Origin: JAVJSF01 sp040219555
Lineage (GTDB): Bacteria > Actinomycetota > Thermoleophilia > Miltoncostaeales > Miltoncostaeaceae
Length of the DNA: 64,000 nucleotides
Direction of reading: 5' to 3'
NCBI GenBank assembly: GCA_040219555.1
Contig: JAVJSF010000014.1
Location: 62,001-126,000 of the forward strand
Shown piece after piece: positions 32,635 to 40,605 of this stretch. The notes beneath the pieces were generated by a model. That model was not told the origin of the DNA, ran no database searches, and saw nothing but the letters and a program-made list of their open reading frames with translations. Positions within the stretch are counted from its first letter, which is position 1. Each line of letters opens with the position of its first letter. The position numbers were made by a program, and so were the translations under genes.

Positions 32635-33467
32635 TCGGCATCGGGGCGGCGGCGGCACCCTTCGGGCGCGACATGGATGGCTGCCTGGACACCATCGCCC
32701 AGCACATCCAACGCGCGCGGGCGCTGGACCTGGACCTGCTGGTGCTGCCCGAGGCCGCGCTCGGGGGCTACGTGGAGACCCTGCACGGCGACGCCGAGCC
32801 GCCCCCGGCCCTCGACGCCGGCGGCCCGGAGGTGGCCCGCGTCGCGCGCCTGGCCGGGGACATGGTGGTCTGCCTGGGATTCTGCGAGGACGGCGGGGAC
32901 GGGGTGCGCTACAACGCGGCGGCCTGCGTGAGCGGGGACGGCCTGCTGGGGGTGCACCGCAAGGTCCACCTGCCGCTGGACGAGGACCGCTTCACCACCG
33001 CCGCCGGCGACCTGTCGGCCATCGACACGCCCGTCGGTCGCCTGGCGATGCTGATCTGTTACGACAAGGCCTTCCCGGAGGCGGCGCGCACCCTCGCCCT
33101 CGACGGGGCCGAGATCCTCTGCACGCTGTCGGCATGGCCGCGGAGCGCCACCAACCCCGCCGACGACCTGGTCGAGGACCGCCAGTGGCGCCGCGCCGAG
33201 CTGTGGGACCGCGCGCGGGCGGCCGAGAACTCCTTCGTGGTGGCCTCGGCCAACCAGACCGGCAACTTCGGCCGGCTGGCCTTCCTGGGAGGCTCGCGCA
33301 TCGTGGGGCCGGGCGGGGACATCGTCGCCGCCACCGGGCCGGAAGGCGGGCTGGCCCACACCCGTCTCGACCTGGCCGCCACCGTCGCCCGCGCGCGGCG
33401 CGCGCTGTCGCCCATCCGCGATCTGCGCCCCGACGCGTACCGCTCCGCCCAGCCGCTGGTCGCCTGA
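32625..33467 (+). CDS. Carbon-nitrogen hydrolase in the nitrilase slot of the Nit-type operon
   Basis: 280 residues of the nitrilase superfamily with the full triad: Glu43 (LPEAALGGY), Lys113 (HRKVHLP) and Cys145 (LICYDKAFPE). The C-terminal ALSPIRDLRPDAY is also familial. It differs from the Nit6803-type nitrilase usual in Nit1C clusters, whose nucleophile motif is ACWEHYNP and which is ~60 residues longer. CYDKAFPE is nearer to amidase or carbamoylase branches, so the substrate may be an amide rather than a nitrile. Its stop and the next start overlap as TGATG. Confidence 0.85.
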   Translation: MGVIGIGAAAAPFGRDMDGCLDTIAQHIQRARALDLDLLVLPEAALGGYVETLHGDAEPPPALDAGGPEVARVARLAGDMVVCLGFCEDGGDGVRYNAAACVSGDGLLGVHRKVHLPLDEDRFTTAAGDLSAIDTPVGRLAMLICYDKAFPEAARTLALDGAEILCTLSAWPRSATNPADDLVEDRQWRRAELWDRARAAENSFVVASANQTGNFGRLAFLGGSRIVGPGGDIVAATGPEGGLAHTRLDLAATVARARRALSPIRDLRPDAYRSAQPLVA

Positions 33468-34372
33468 TGGGGGGCTCGCGCTTCGTCTCCGCGCTGGCCG
33501 ACGGGTCCCTGATCACCGGCGAGCTCACGCCGCCGCGCGGCGCCGACCCCGCGGTCCTCATCGCCCAGGCCGAGAGCTGGGCCGGCCACGTGGACGCCGC
33601 GCATGTGAACGACTGCCTGCTGGCGACCGCGCGCATGAGCAACCTGGCGGCCGCGGCCCTGATGCGGGGCACGGGCCTCGAGCCCGTGCTGCAGTTCTCG
33701 CTGCGCCACCGCAACCGCATCGCCCTCCAGTCGGACCTGCTGGGCGCGCACGCCGTCGGGGTCCGTGGCCTGGTGCTGCTCTCGGGCTACGACCTCAAGG
33801 TGGGCTCCGACCCCGACGCCAAGGAGTCGGGGGACCTGCGCACCGCGCCGGCCATCGGCCTGACGCGGCGCTTCTCCGACCAGGGCCGTTTCTTCAACGG
33901 GGATCGCCTCGACTCGGCGCCGAACTTCATGGTCGGCGCGGTCGAGAGCATCGGCCCCGGGGACCCGCACGCCCAGGTGGAGCGCGTCGAGGCCAAGATC
34001 GCCGCGGGCGTCCAGTGGCTGCAGGTCCAGGGAGCCTTCGACATCGAGACCGCCGTGGCGTGGTACGACGCCATGTACGAGGCCGGCGTGCACGAGCGTG
34101 CACGCCTCGTGGGCGCCGTGATCCCCTTCCGCAGCATCGAGCGGCTCCACGTGCTCGACCGGGTGCCCGGGATCCGCATCCCCGCCGAGGCCTGGGCGCG
34201 CATGCGCGCCCGCGACGACGAGTCGGAGGGCTTCGACATGGCCCGCGAGGTCGCCGCCGCGCTGCAGGACCACCCCGCCGTGAGCGGGGTCCACATCCGT
34301 CCCTTCGGCTGGGAGGACATCGTGCCGCCGCTGGCGTCCGCGCTGCGCCCGGCGACGATCCCGGTGGGGTGA
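33467..34372 (+). CDS. Methylenetetrahydrofolate-reductase-like protein within the Nit-type operon
   Basis: 301 residues of the MetF TIM-barrel family. GELTPPRGAD carries the conserved Glu. HVNDCLLATARMSNLAAA, LQFSLRHRNRIALQSDLLGAHAVGV and LLSGYD form the flavin/folate face. LQVQGAFD matches the T-Q-x-x-F-D strand with Val for Thr. It could reduce methylenetetrahydrofolate or act on another folate or one-carbon carrier. It is coupled to the hydrolase gene (TGATG) and lies two bases before the last gene, so it belongs to the operon. To my knowledge it is not a standard Nit1C member. Confidence 0.8.
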   Translation: MGGSRFVSALADGSLITGELTPPRGADPAVLIAQAESWAGHVDAAHVNDCLLATARMSNLAAAALMRGTGLEPVLQFSLRHRNRIALQSDLLGAHAVGVRGLVLLSGYDLKVGSDPDAKESGDLRTAPAIGLTRRFSDQGRFFNGDRLDSAPNFMVGAVESIGPGDPHAQVERVEAKIAAGVQWLQVQGAFDIETAVAWYDAMYEAGVHERARLVGAVIPFRSIERLHVLDRVPGIRIPAEAWARMRARDDESEGFDMAREVAAALQDHPAVSGVHIRPFGWEDIVPPLASALRPATIPVG

Positions 34373-34374
34373 GA

Positions 34375-35922
34375 ATGCCCAGCGTCGCGTTCACCGTCCG
34401 CTGGCCCGACGGGCCGGCGCAGGACTGCTCATGCCCCTCGCGCAGCATCGAGCGCGCGCTGGTGGTGGGGGGCACCTATCCGGTGGCCGAGTTCGTCCGC
34501 CGCTGCGAGGCGGCGCTGGGCGAGGCCGAGGAGCGCGTGCGCGCCCGCTACGGCTTCGCGTGCACGGCTGCGCGTGCCCAGGCCGGCGACATCCGCGCGC
34601 AGGCGGCGCGCCGGCCGGACGGGCTGGTGCGCGTCGAGGCGATGGAGCGCGAGGGGTACCGCCCGCGGGCCGCCGCGGGAGCCGTGGGGGGCCATCACGA
34701 GGCGATCATCGTCGGCGGCGGGCAGGCGGGGCTCGCGATGTCGGCGTGCCTGGCCGAGAGCGGGGTGGGCCACCTGGTGATCGAGCGCAACCGGGTGGGC
34801 CACAGCTGGCGCTCCGAGCGCTGGGACAGCTTCTGCCTGGTGACCCCCAACTTCCAGTGCCGGCTGCCGGGCATGGACTATCGCGGCCCGGATCCGGACG
34901 GTTTCATGGTCCGCGACGAGATCGTGGCGTTCATCGACGAGTACGCCCGCGAGGTGGACCCGCCACTGGTCGAGGGAGTGAGCGTCCGGACGGTCGACCG
35001 GGACCCGGCCGGGCGCCTGCGGGTGGTCACCGACTCCGGCACGGCCACCGCGGACGCGGTGGTGCTGGCCGTGGGCGGGTACCACGTGCCCACGGTACCC
35101 CGGCTGGCCGAGCGCCTGCCGCGCGGCCTCACCCAGGTGCACTCGAGCGCGTACCGCAACCCCACGGGCCTCCCGGACGGGGCCGTCCTTGTGGTGGGGA
35201 GCGGTCAGTCCGGCGCGCAGATCGCCGAGGACCTGCACCTGGCGGGGCGGAGCGTCCACCTCAGCGTGGGGAGCGCCCCGAGGGTGGCCCGGCGGCACCG
35301 GGGCCGCGACTGCGTGGCATGGCTCGAGGACATGGGGCACTACGACCTCAGCATCGACCAGCACCCCGAGGGCACGGCCGCCCGCCACGAGGCCAACCAC
35401 TACGTGACCGGCCGGGACGGCGGCCGGGACATCGACCTGCGCGCCCACGCGCGGGACGGGATGCGCCTGCACGGGCGGCTCCTGGACATCGACGGGCCGC
35501 TGCTGTGCACCGGCGACGACCTGTGCCGCAACCTCGACGCCGCCGACGCCACGAGCGCGCGGATCCTGGCCGGCATCGACGCCTGGATCGAGGCGAACGG
35601 CATCGACGCCCCGCCGGCGAGCTCGTACGAGCCGGTCTGGCACCCCCCGGCCCAGAGCGGCCCCGCGACGCTCGACCTGGCGGCGGAGGGCATCACCTCG
35701 GTCGTCTGGGCCACCGGCTTCCGCTCGGACTGGTCATGGGTGCGTCTGCCGGCCTTCGACGGCACGGGCTACCCCGAGCACCACCGGGGGGTCACCAGCG
35801 TCGAGGGCCTGTACGTGCTGGGGCTCCCCTGGCTGCACACGTGGGGGTCGGGGCGCTTCGCGGGCATCGCCCGGGACGCCGGCCACCTCGCCGCGCAGGT
35901 GGCCGCCCGCGTCGGCGTCTGA
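34375..35922 (+). CDS. Fused MSMEG_0570-type domain and flavin-dependent monooxygenase (NitG-NitH type)
   Basis: 515 residues in one frame. Residues 1-80 match the small MSMEG_0570 family (VAFTVRWPDG, GGTYPVAEFVRR, ERVRARYGFACTAA). Residues 108-515 match the MSMEG_0569 FAD-dependent oxidoreductase: FAD site IIVGGGQAGLAMS (111-123), SFCLVTPNFQCRLPGM, NADPH site VVGSGQSGAQIAEDL, and GLPWLHTWGSGRFAGIA. The linker (81-107) is short and Arg/Ala-rich. The two are separate genes in typical Nit1C clusters. A GTG at 34684 could in principle restart the second part. It is the last gene of the operon. Confidence 0.86.
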   Translation: MPSVAFTVRWPDGPAQDCSCPSRSIERALVVGGTYPVAEFVRRCEAALGEAEERVRARYGFACTAARAQAGDIRAQAARRPDGLVRVEAMEREGYRPRAAAGAVGGHHEAIIVGGGQAGLAMSACLAESGVGHLVIERNRVGHSWRSERWDSFCLVTPNFQCRLPGMDYRGPDPDGFMVRDEIVAFIDEYAREVDPPLVEGVSVRTVDRDPAGRLRVVTDSGTATADAVVLAVGGYHVPTVPRLAERLPRGLTQVHSSAYRNPTGLPDGAVLVVGSGQSGAQIAEDLHLAGRSVHLSVGSAPRVARRHRGRDCVAWLEDMGHYDLSIDQHPEGTAARHEANHYVTGRDGGRDIDLRAHARDGMRLHGRLLDIDGPLLCTGDDLCRNLDAADATSARILAGIDAWIEANGIDAPPASSYEPVWHPPAQSGPATLDLAAEGITSVVWATGFRSDWSWVRLPAFDGTGYPEHHRGVTSVEGLYVLGLPWLHTWGSGRFAGIARDAGHLAAQVAARVGV

Positions 35923-35932
35923 CCGGCCGCGG

Positions 35933-37297
35933 TCAGGCCGGTCCGGGCCGCACGCCGCGCGGGTGGGCCCGGCGGTGGGCGATCAGCAACAGCACCGCGC
36001 CGACGAGCGCCGCCAGCAGCGAGCCGGCCAGGATGCCCACCTTGGCCGCCTCCAGCAGCTCGCCGCCCTCGAACGCGAGCTGGGTGACAAAGAGGGAGAT
36101 GGTGAAGCCGATGCCGGCCAGGCCTCCCAGCCCGGCGATGTGCGGCCAGCTCACCCCGACCGGCCGGCGCGACAGTCCCAGGCTCACGGCCACCCAGGCG
36201 CCCAGGAGCAGGCCGAGGGGCTTGCCCACGACGAGGCCGAGGATCACGCCGAGGGTGACGGCGCTCCCTGCCGCCGCCTCCACCGATGCGCCGTCGAGCA
36301 CGATGCCGGCGTTGGCCAGGGCGAAGACCGGCACCACGGCCATGGCCGTCCAGGGGTGCAGCGCGTGCTCGATGCGGTTGAGCGGGGAGATCGCCTCGCG
36401 CGTCAGGTAGACCAGCCGGCGCCATGGCTTCGCGTCGGCCTCGCGGGTGTCGCGGCCCTCCAGGATCTCGTCGGCCACCAGCGCCGCCTCGCGCGCCACC
36501 CCCATCCGCGGCTGGAACGGCCGGGACGGTGTCAGCAGGCCGAACAGCACGCCGACGACGGTCGGGTGGACGCCGGCCGCGAGCGTGAAGCACCAGCACG
36601 CCGAGCCTGCGGCGATGTACGGCAGCAGGTGCCGCACGTGCAGCCGGTTCATCGCGGCCGCCGCGACGGCGCACGCGAGCGCCGCCAGCAGGTACACGCG
36701 CTCGCCGCCGTGGCTGTAGAAGATGCTCATCACTGCCATGGCGCCTACGTCGTCGATCACCGCCACCCCCAGCAGGAGGGCGGTCAGCGCCGGCGGGGCA
36801 CGACGCGACAGCAGGGCCAGCACACCGAGCGCGAAGGCCGTGTCGGTGGCGATGGGGATGCCCCAGCCGCCGGCCCCCTCGCCGCCGGCGGTGACGGCCG
36901 CATAGATCAGCGCCGGCACCGCGAGCCCCCCGATGGCGGCGAACAGGGGCAGCGAGGCGGCCCGGCGGCTGGCCAGCTCGCCGACGGTCAGCTCGCGCTT
37001 CACCTCCAGCCCGATCAGGAGGAAGAAGAACGTCATCAATCCGTCGTTGATGAGGAAGCGCAGGTCCACCCCGTAGCTCAGCCCGCCCAGGCGCAGGTCG
37101 ATCTCCGTGCCGAAGAGGTCCTCGTAGGAGGCCACGTCGGTGTTCGCCCAGATCAGCGCCGCGAGCGCGGCGGCCAGGAGCACCAGGCCGCCCGAGGCCT
37201 CGTAGCGCAGGAACTCGCGCAGGGGGCGCACCACCGCCCGGGGCAGGCGCCGCTCCGAGCGCGACCAGGGCCGCTGGATCTCGTGCTCGGGGCTCAC
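35933..37297 (-). CDS. nhaA: Na+/H+ antiporter
   Basis: A 454-residue NhaA that exchanges Na+ for H+ and controls cytoplasmic pH. About 12 spans are visible. Essential acids are present: ATDTAFALG and the adjacent pair in AVIDDVGAMAV. VVPVFALANAGI and GKPLGLLLG are familial. The loop of about 60 residues after the middle spans is long but usual for actinobacterial NhaA. GTG 37297 is the first start. It converges with the Nit-type operon (ten bases between stops). Confidence 0.94.
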   Translation of the reverse strand: MSPEHEIQRPWSRSERRLPRAVVRPLREFLRYEASGGLVLLAAALAALIWANTDVASYEDLFGTEIDLRLGGLSYGVDLRFLINDGLMTFFFLLIGLEVKRELTVGELASRRAASLPLFAAIGGLAVPALIYAAVTAGGEGAGGWGIPIATDTAFALGVLALLSRRAPPALTALLLGVAVIDDVGAMAVMSIFYSHGGERVYLLAALACAVAAAAMNRLHVRHLLPYIAAGSACWCFTLAAGVHPTVVGVLFGLLTPSRPFQPRMGVAREAALVADEILEGRDTREADAKPWRRLVYLTREAISPLNRIEHALHPWTAMAVVPVFALANAGIVLDGASVEAAAGSAVTLGVILGLVVGKPLGLLLGAWVAVSLGLSRRPVGVSWPHIAGLGGLAGIGFTISLFVTQLAFEGGELLEAAKVGILAGSLLAALVGAVLLLIAHRRAHPRGVRPGPA

Positions 37298-37325
37298 CCC
37301 TCTACGCCGCCGCGACCGCGGCGCG

Positions 37326-37331
37326 TAGGAT
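37326..37331 (+). promoter_or_regulatory. Putative -10 box TAGGAT, leaderless gene
   Basis: TAGGAT ends seven bases before ATG 37339; no ribosome site is present. Confidence 0.4.
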
Positions 37332-37338
37332 CGCGGGC

Positions 37339-37770
37339 ATGAACCCCGGATTCCTCACCAATCTGGCCCTGCTGCGGCGGATCGCGCTGGTGCTCGGCGT
37401 CGTCGGCCTGGTCTGGGCAGCGGCCGTCACCCTGGTCGCCAACGAGGTCATCGCCGAGGACTCGGCCCTGAGCCCCGTCGACGGCCGCAACGGCTTCGGC
37501 ATCGGCCTGGGCATGGTGGCCGCATGGCTGGTCTGCGCCGCGGGCGCCGCCGCCATCCCGCGGTACCCCGCCGCGGCCGCCTCCCTGCTGTTCGTCGGCG
37601 CGTGCGCCGGCTTCTTCCTGGTCGGGTCGCCGTGGATCGGGCCCGGCGCGCTCCTGGCCGCGGCCTCGTGGCTGGCCCTGCTCGGCATCGCCAACCCCTT
37701 CCAGGCCGAGTTGGACCGCGAGGCCGCCGCCCGCGATGCCGAGGCGGGCGCCGCGACGCCACAGGAGTAG
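37339..37770 (+). CDS. Hypothetical membrane protein (143 aa)
   Basis: 143 residues with four hydrophobic segments: 14-33, 53-73, 76-94 and 96-115. A short acidic/alanine tail follows. It resembles no family I can name. The loop between the first and second spans holds EDSALSPVDGRNGFG, which would face outside if the N-terminus is inside. It starts divergently from nhaA, so a link to ion homeostasis is possible but unproven. Its mRNA looks leaderless. Confidence 0.7.
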   Translation: MNPGFLTNLALLRRIALVLGVVGLVWAAAVTLVANEVIAEDSALSPVDGRNGFGIGLGMVAAWLVCAAGAAAIPRYPAAAASLLFVGACAGFFLVGSPWIGPGALLAAASWLALLGIANPFQAELDREAAARDAEAGAATPQE

Positions 37771-37854
37771 CGGGGCGTCATGGGCGGGGCGGCGGTCGTC
37801 ACCGCCGCGCATTCTGCCGCCGCCATGGGTCCGCCGCCAGCGCGTGCCCGCCCA

Positions 37855-37928
37855 TGCGCCCGGCAGGATTCGAACCTGCGACCAACGGATTAGAAGTCCG
37901 ACGCTCTATCCGGCTGAGCTACGGGCGC
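37855..37928 (-). tRNA. tRNA-Arg (anticodon TCT)
   Basis: On the reverse strand the acceptor GCGCCCG pairs with CGGGCGC, discriminator A. The anticodon arm TCGGA/TCCGT encloses CTTCTAA with TCT as anticodon. The T arm is GCAGGTTCGAATCCTGC. Confidence 0.95.
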
Positions 37929-37939
37929 GCGCGTCCGGC

Positions 37940-37945
37940 ACGGTA
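37940..37945 (-). promoter_or_regulatory. Putative -10 box TACCGT of tRNA-Arg
   Basis: TACCGT on the reverse strand, 11 bases before the tRNA; the same hexamer occurs upstream of mreB. Confidence 0.45.
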
Positions 37946-38058
37946 GCGCACCGCCGCCCGGCGGTCGGGGAGGCGGCGGGGGGTTTGGCCTGGGGGCCAA
38001 GGTGGGGGCGGGATCATGTCGGTACGGTCCGGAACGACATCGGGGAACGGGGGCGGGT

Positions 38059-39615
38059 GTGTCGCTTTTCACGGGCTATCGGGTGGACGGCTTCTTCGAT
38101 GAGACCTTCGAGGCCGACGGCGTCCCGCGCGGCGGGTACCGCCGGCTGCTGGACGGTCTGGGTCGCATCGCGCCCGACGCCTTCGCCGAGCGGAGCGCCG
38201 CCGTGGGGCGCGCCTACCTCAGCCAGGGCATCACGTACTCGCACGGCGGCACCGAGCACGCCTTCCCGTTCGATCTGCTGCCCCGCCTGATCCCCGCGGA
38301 CGAGTGGGCCGTCCTCGAGCGGGGCCTGGCCCAGCGGGTCAAGGCCCTCGATCGCACCCTGGCCGACATCTACGGGCCCGGGCGGGCGGTGGCCGACGGG
38401 GTGATCCCCAACTCCCTCGTGGTCACCTGCGCCGGCTACGTGCGCCAGATGATGGGCGTGGAGCCCCCCGGCGGCCGCTGGATCCACATGTCGGGTATCG
38501 ACCTGGTTCGCGACGGGCAGGGCGTGTGGCGGGTGCTGGAGGACAACCTGCGCTCGCCGTCCGGGCTGTCGTACGTGGTGCAGAACCGCGCCTTCATGCG
38601 CCGCGCCTTCCCCGAGGCGTTCACCGACCAGAGCGTGAGCCCGGTGGGTCACGCGCCGCGGATGCTGCTGTCGGCTCTCCGCGGCGCCGCCCCGGAGGGG
38701 CGCACCACGCCGCGGGTCGTCGTGCTGACGCCGGGCCCGGCCAACGCCGCCTACTACGAGCACGCCTTCCTGGCCCAGCAGATGGGGATCCCGCTGGTGG
38801 AGGGGCGCGATCTGATGGTGCGCGAGCGCCGCGTGTACCTGCGCACCACGGCGGGCCGCGAGCGGGTGGACGTGATCTACAGACGCGTCGACGACAGTTT
38901 CCTGGATCCGGCGAGCCTGCGGGCGGACTCGATGCTGGGCGTCCCGGGGCTGATGCAGTGCTGCCGGGACGGCTCGGTGGCGGTCTGCAACGCCATCGGG
39001 ACCGGGGTGGCCGACGACAAGGCGCTCTATGCCTACGTCCCGGACCTCATCCGCTACCACCTCGGCGAGGAGCCGATCCTGGCGCAGGTGCCCACCTATC
39101 TGCCCGAGCGGCAAGACGAGCGCGAGCACGTCCTCGCGAACATGTCGGACCTGGTCGTGAAGGCCGTGGACGGCGCCGGCGGGGTGGGGATCCTGATCGG
39201 GCCCCACTCGACGCCCGACGAGCGCCGGGACTTCGCGCGCAGGGTCATCGAGAACCCGCGCGGCTACATCGCCCAGGAGACGATCTCGCTGTCGCGGGCG
39301 CCGGTGCTGCTGGACGGCCGCTTCCGGGCCCGCCATGTCGATCTGCGCCCGTTCGTCCTCTACGGGGACGGCGAGCCCATGGTGGTGCCGGGCGGGCTGA
39401 CGCGCGTGGCCCTGCGCGAGGGGTCACTGGTCGTGAACTCGTCCCAGGGTGGCGGCAGCAAGGACACCTGGGTGGTGGGGGAGGGCTCGGGCCACGCGCC
39501 CGTGGCGGCTCCCGCCGACGAGGACCTGGAGGTGGCCACCTCGGCGGCGACGCCTCCCGACCCGGTCGCCGCGGCCGGCGGTGCGCCGGCCGAGCGGTAC
39601 GCCGAGGCCATCTGA
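38059..39615 (+). CDS. Circularly permuted ATP-grasp protein (DUF404/407 type)
   Basis: 518 residues of the circularly permuted ATP-grasp family predicted to form peptide bonds. Familial segments: FPFDLLPRLIPADEW, QRVKALDRTLADIYGP, GIDLVRDGQGVWRVLEDN with YVVQNR, YRRVDDSFLDP, VVKAVDGAGGVG and VDLRPFVLYG. GTG 38059 gives MSLFTGYRVDGFFDE, the normal family start. It is first in a block with the alpha-E and transglutaminase-like genes (TGA-ATG contact with the next gene), a known conserved trio thought to synthesise and process a small peptide. Confidence 0.9.
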   Translation: MSLFTGYRVDGFFDETFEADGVPRGGYRRLLDGLGRIAPDAFAERSAAVGRAYLSQGITYSHGGTEHAFPFDLLPRLIPADEWAVLERGLAQRVKALDRTLADIYGPGRAVADGVIPNSLVVTCAGYVRQMMGVEPPGGRWIHMSGIDLVRDGQGVWRVLEDNLRSPSGLSYVVQNRAFMRRAFPEAFTDQSVSPVGHAPRMLLSALRGAAPEGRTTPRVVVLTPGPANAAYYEHAFLAQQMGIPLVEGRDLMVRERRVYLRTTAGRERVDVIYRRVDDSFLDPASLRADSMLGVPGLMQCCRDGSVAVCNAIGTGVADDKALYAYVPDLIRYHLGEEPILAQVPTYLPERQDEREHVLANMSDLVVKAVDGAGGVGILIGPHSTPDERRDFARRVIENPRGYIAQETISLSRAPVLLDGRFRARHVDLRPFVLYGDGEPMVVPGGLTRVALREGSLVVNSSQGGGSKDTWVVGEGSGHAPVAAPADEDLEVATSAATPPDPVAAAGGAPAERYAEAI

Positions 39616-40605
39616 ATGCTGGCCCGCGTCGCCCACGCCCTTTTCGCACTCGCGCACGACCTCGAGCGGGCCGAGGGACTGGCGCGCCTGCTCGAGACCG
39701 GGCACGCCTTGGCACTCGAGTCGCACGCGGCCGACGGGCGCGCGTCGGAGGCGGTCTGGGAGCCCCTGGTGGCGGTGGCCGGCGACCCAGAGGAGTTCCA
39801 CCGCACCCATCTGCGGGCCGACGCGCGCTCGGTGTCGTGGGCCTTCGCATTCGACATCGAGGACCCCACGAGCATCGCCGCCGCCCTCACCCGCGCGCGG
39901 GCGAACGCCATGAGCGTGCGCGACACCCTCCCAACCGAGGTGTGGGAGGCGATCAACGGCGCGGCCATGGAGCCCGGCCGCTGGCCGCCCAAGCGCGTGG
40001 CGCGTGAGGGCGTCTACCCCTTCTGCCGCGACATCCGGCGCGCCGGCCATCAGATCGCCGGGGTGATGGACCACGCGATGCGCCGCGACGAGGCCTGGGA
40101 GTTCATGTGCCTGGGCCGGTTCCTGGAGCGCGCCGACTTCACTGTGCGCATGGTGGCGGTGCGGTACGGCAGCGCGAGCGCGTCCCCCGATGGCGGCACC
40201 TGGACCATGCCGGTGGGCCATCCCGTGGCCGACGAGGCCCGCCTGCTGATCGACGGGGTCGGCATCGCCCCCGAGACGATGAGTCGCCTGCTGATGCTGG
40301 ACGAGGGCTCGCCGCGCTCGGTGGCCTTCGGGATGCTCCAGCTCGAGCGCGCCATCATGCGACTGGCCGACATGGGCTCCATCGCCCCGGATCCGCCGGC
40401 CCTCACCCTGGCCCGCGCGGCCCGCGGGATGCTGGCCGAGGGCGCCGGCGGCTCCTGGGCGCCCGCCGACGTCGACGCGCTCGGCGAGCGCATGATCGCC
40501 CGCCTCGGGTCGATCGCCCAGGCGATCGCCGACTCCTGTTTCCTCGCCGCCCACGACGCCCCGATCGGACGCCATGCCCAGGCTTCACGCCAAGCACAGA
40601 ACTGA
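39616..40605 (+). CDS. Alpha-E domain protein (DUF403)
   Basis: A 329-residue all-helical protein. Family positions visible include RAEGLARLLE near the start, ISAAR-like AINGAAMEPG, and FMCLGRFLERADFTVRMV. The alpha-E domain is always found with the ATP-grasp above and is thought to bind or present its substrate. ATG 39616 follows the previous stop directly. Its 3' end overlaps the transglutaminase-like gene by 32 bases. Confidence 0.88.
   Translation: MLARVAHALFALAHDLERAEGLARLLETGHALALESHAADGRASEAVWEPLVAVAGDPEEFHRTHLRADARSVSWAFAFDIEDPTSIAAALTRARANAMSVRDTLPTEVWEAINGAAMEPGRWPPKRVAREGVYPFCRDIRRAGHQIAGVMDHAMRRDEAWEFMCLGRFLERADFTVRMVAVRYGSASASPDGGTWTMPVGHPVADEARLLIDGVGIAPETMSRLLMLDEGSPRSVAFGMLQLERAIMRLADMGSIAPDPPALTLARAARGMLAEGAGGSWAPADVDALGERMIARLGSIAQAIADSCFLAAHDAPIGRHAQASRQAQN

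Noticed and set aside
34684..35922. Separate monooxygenase gene starting at GTG 34684
   Set aside because: The frame is open from ATG 34375 with a full MSMEG_0570-type domain and there is no ribosome site before 34684; the fusion is the simpler reading, though restart cannot be excluded.
37326..37338. GCGGGC before ATG 37339 as a ribosome-binding site
   Set aside because: It does not match the anti-Shine-Dalgarno and the same G/C letters precede many codons; the -10 box at this spacing explains the start better.
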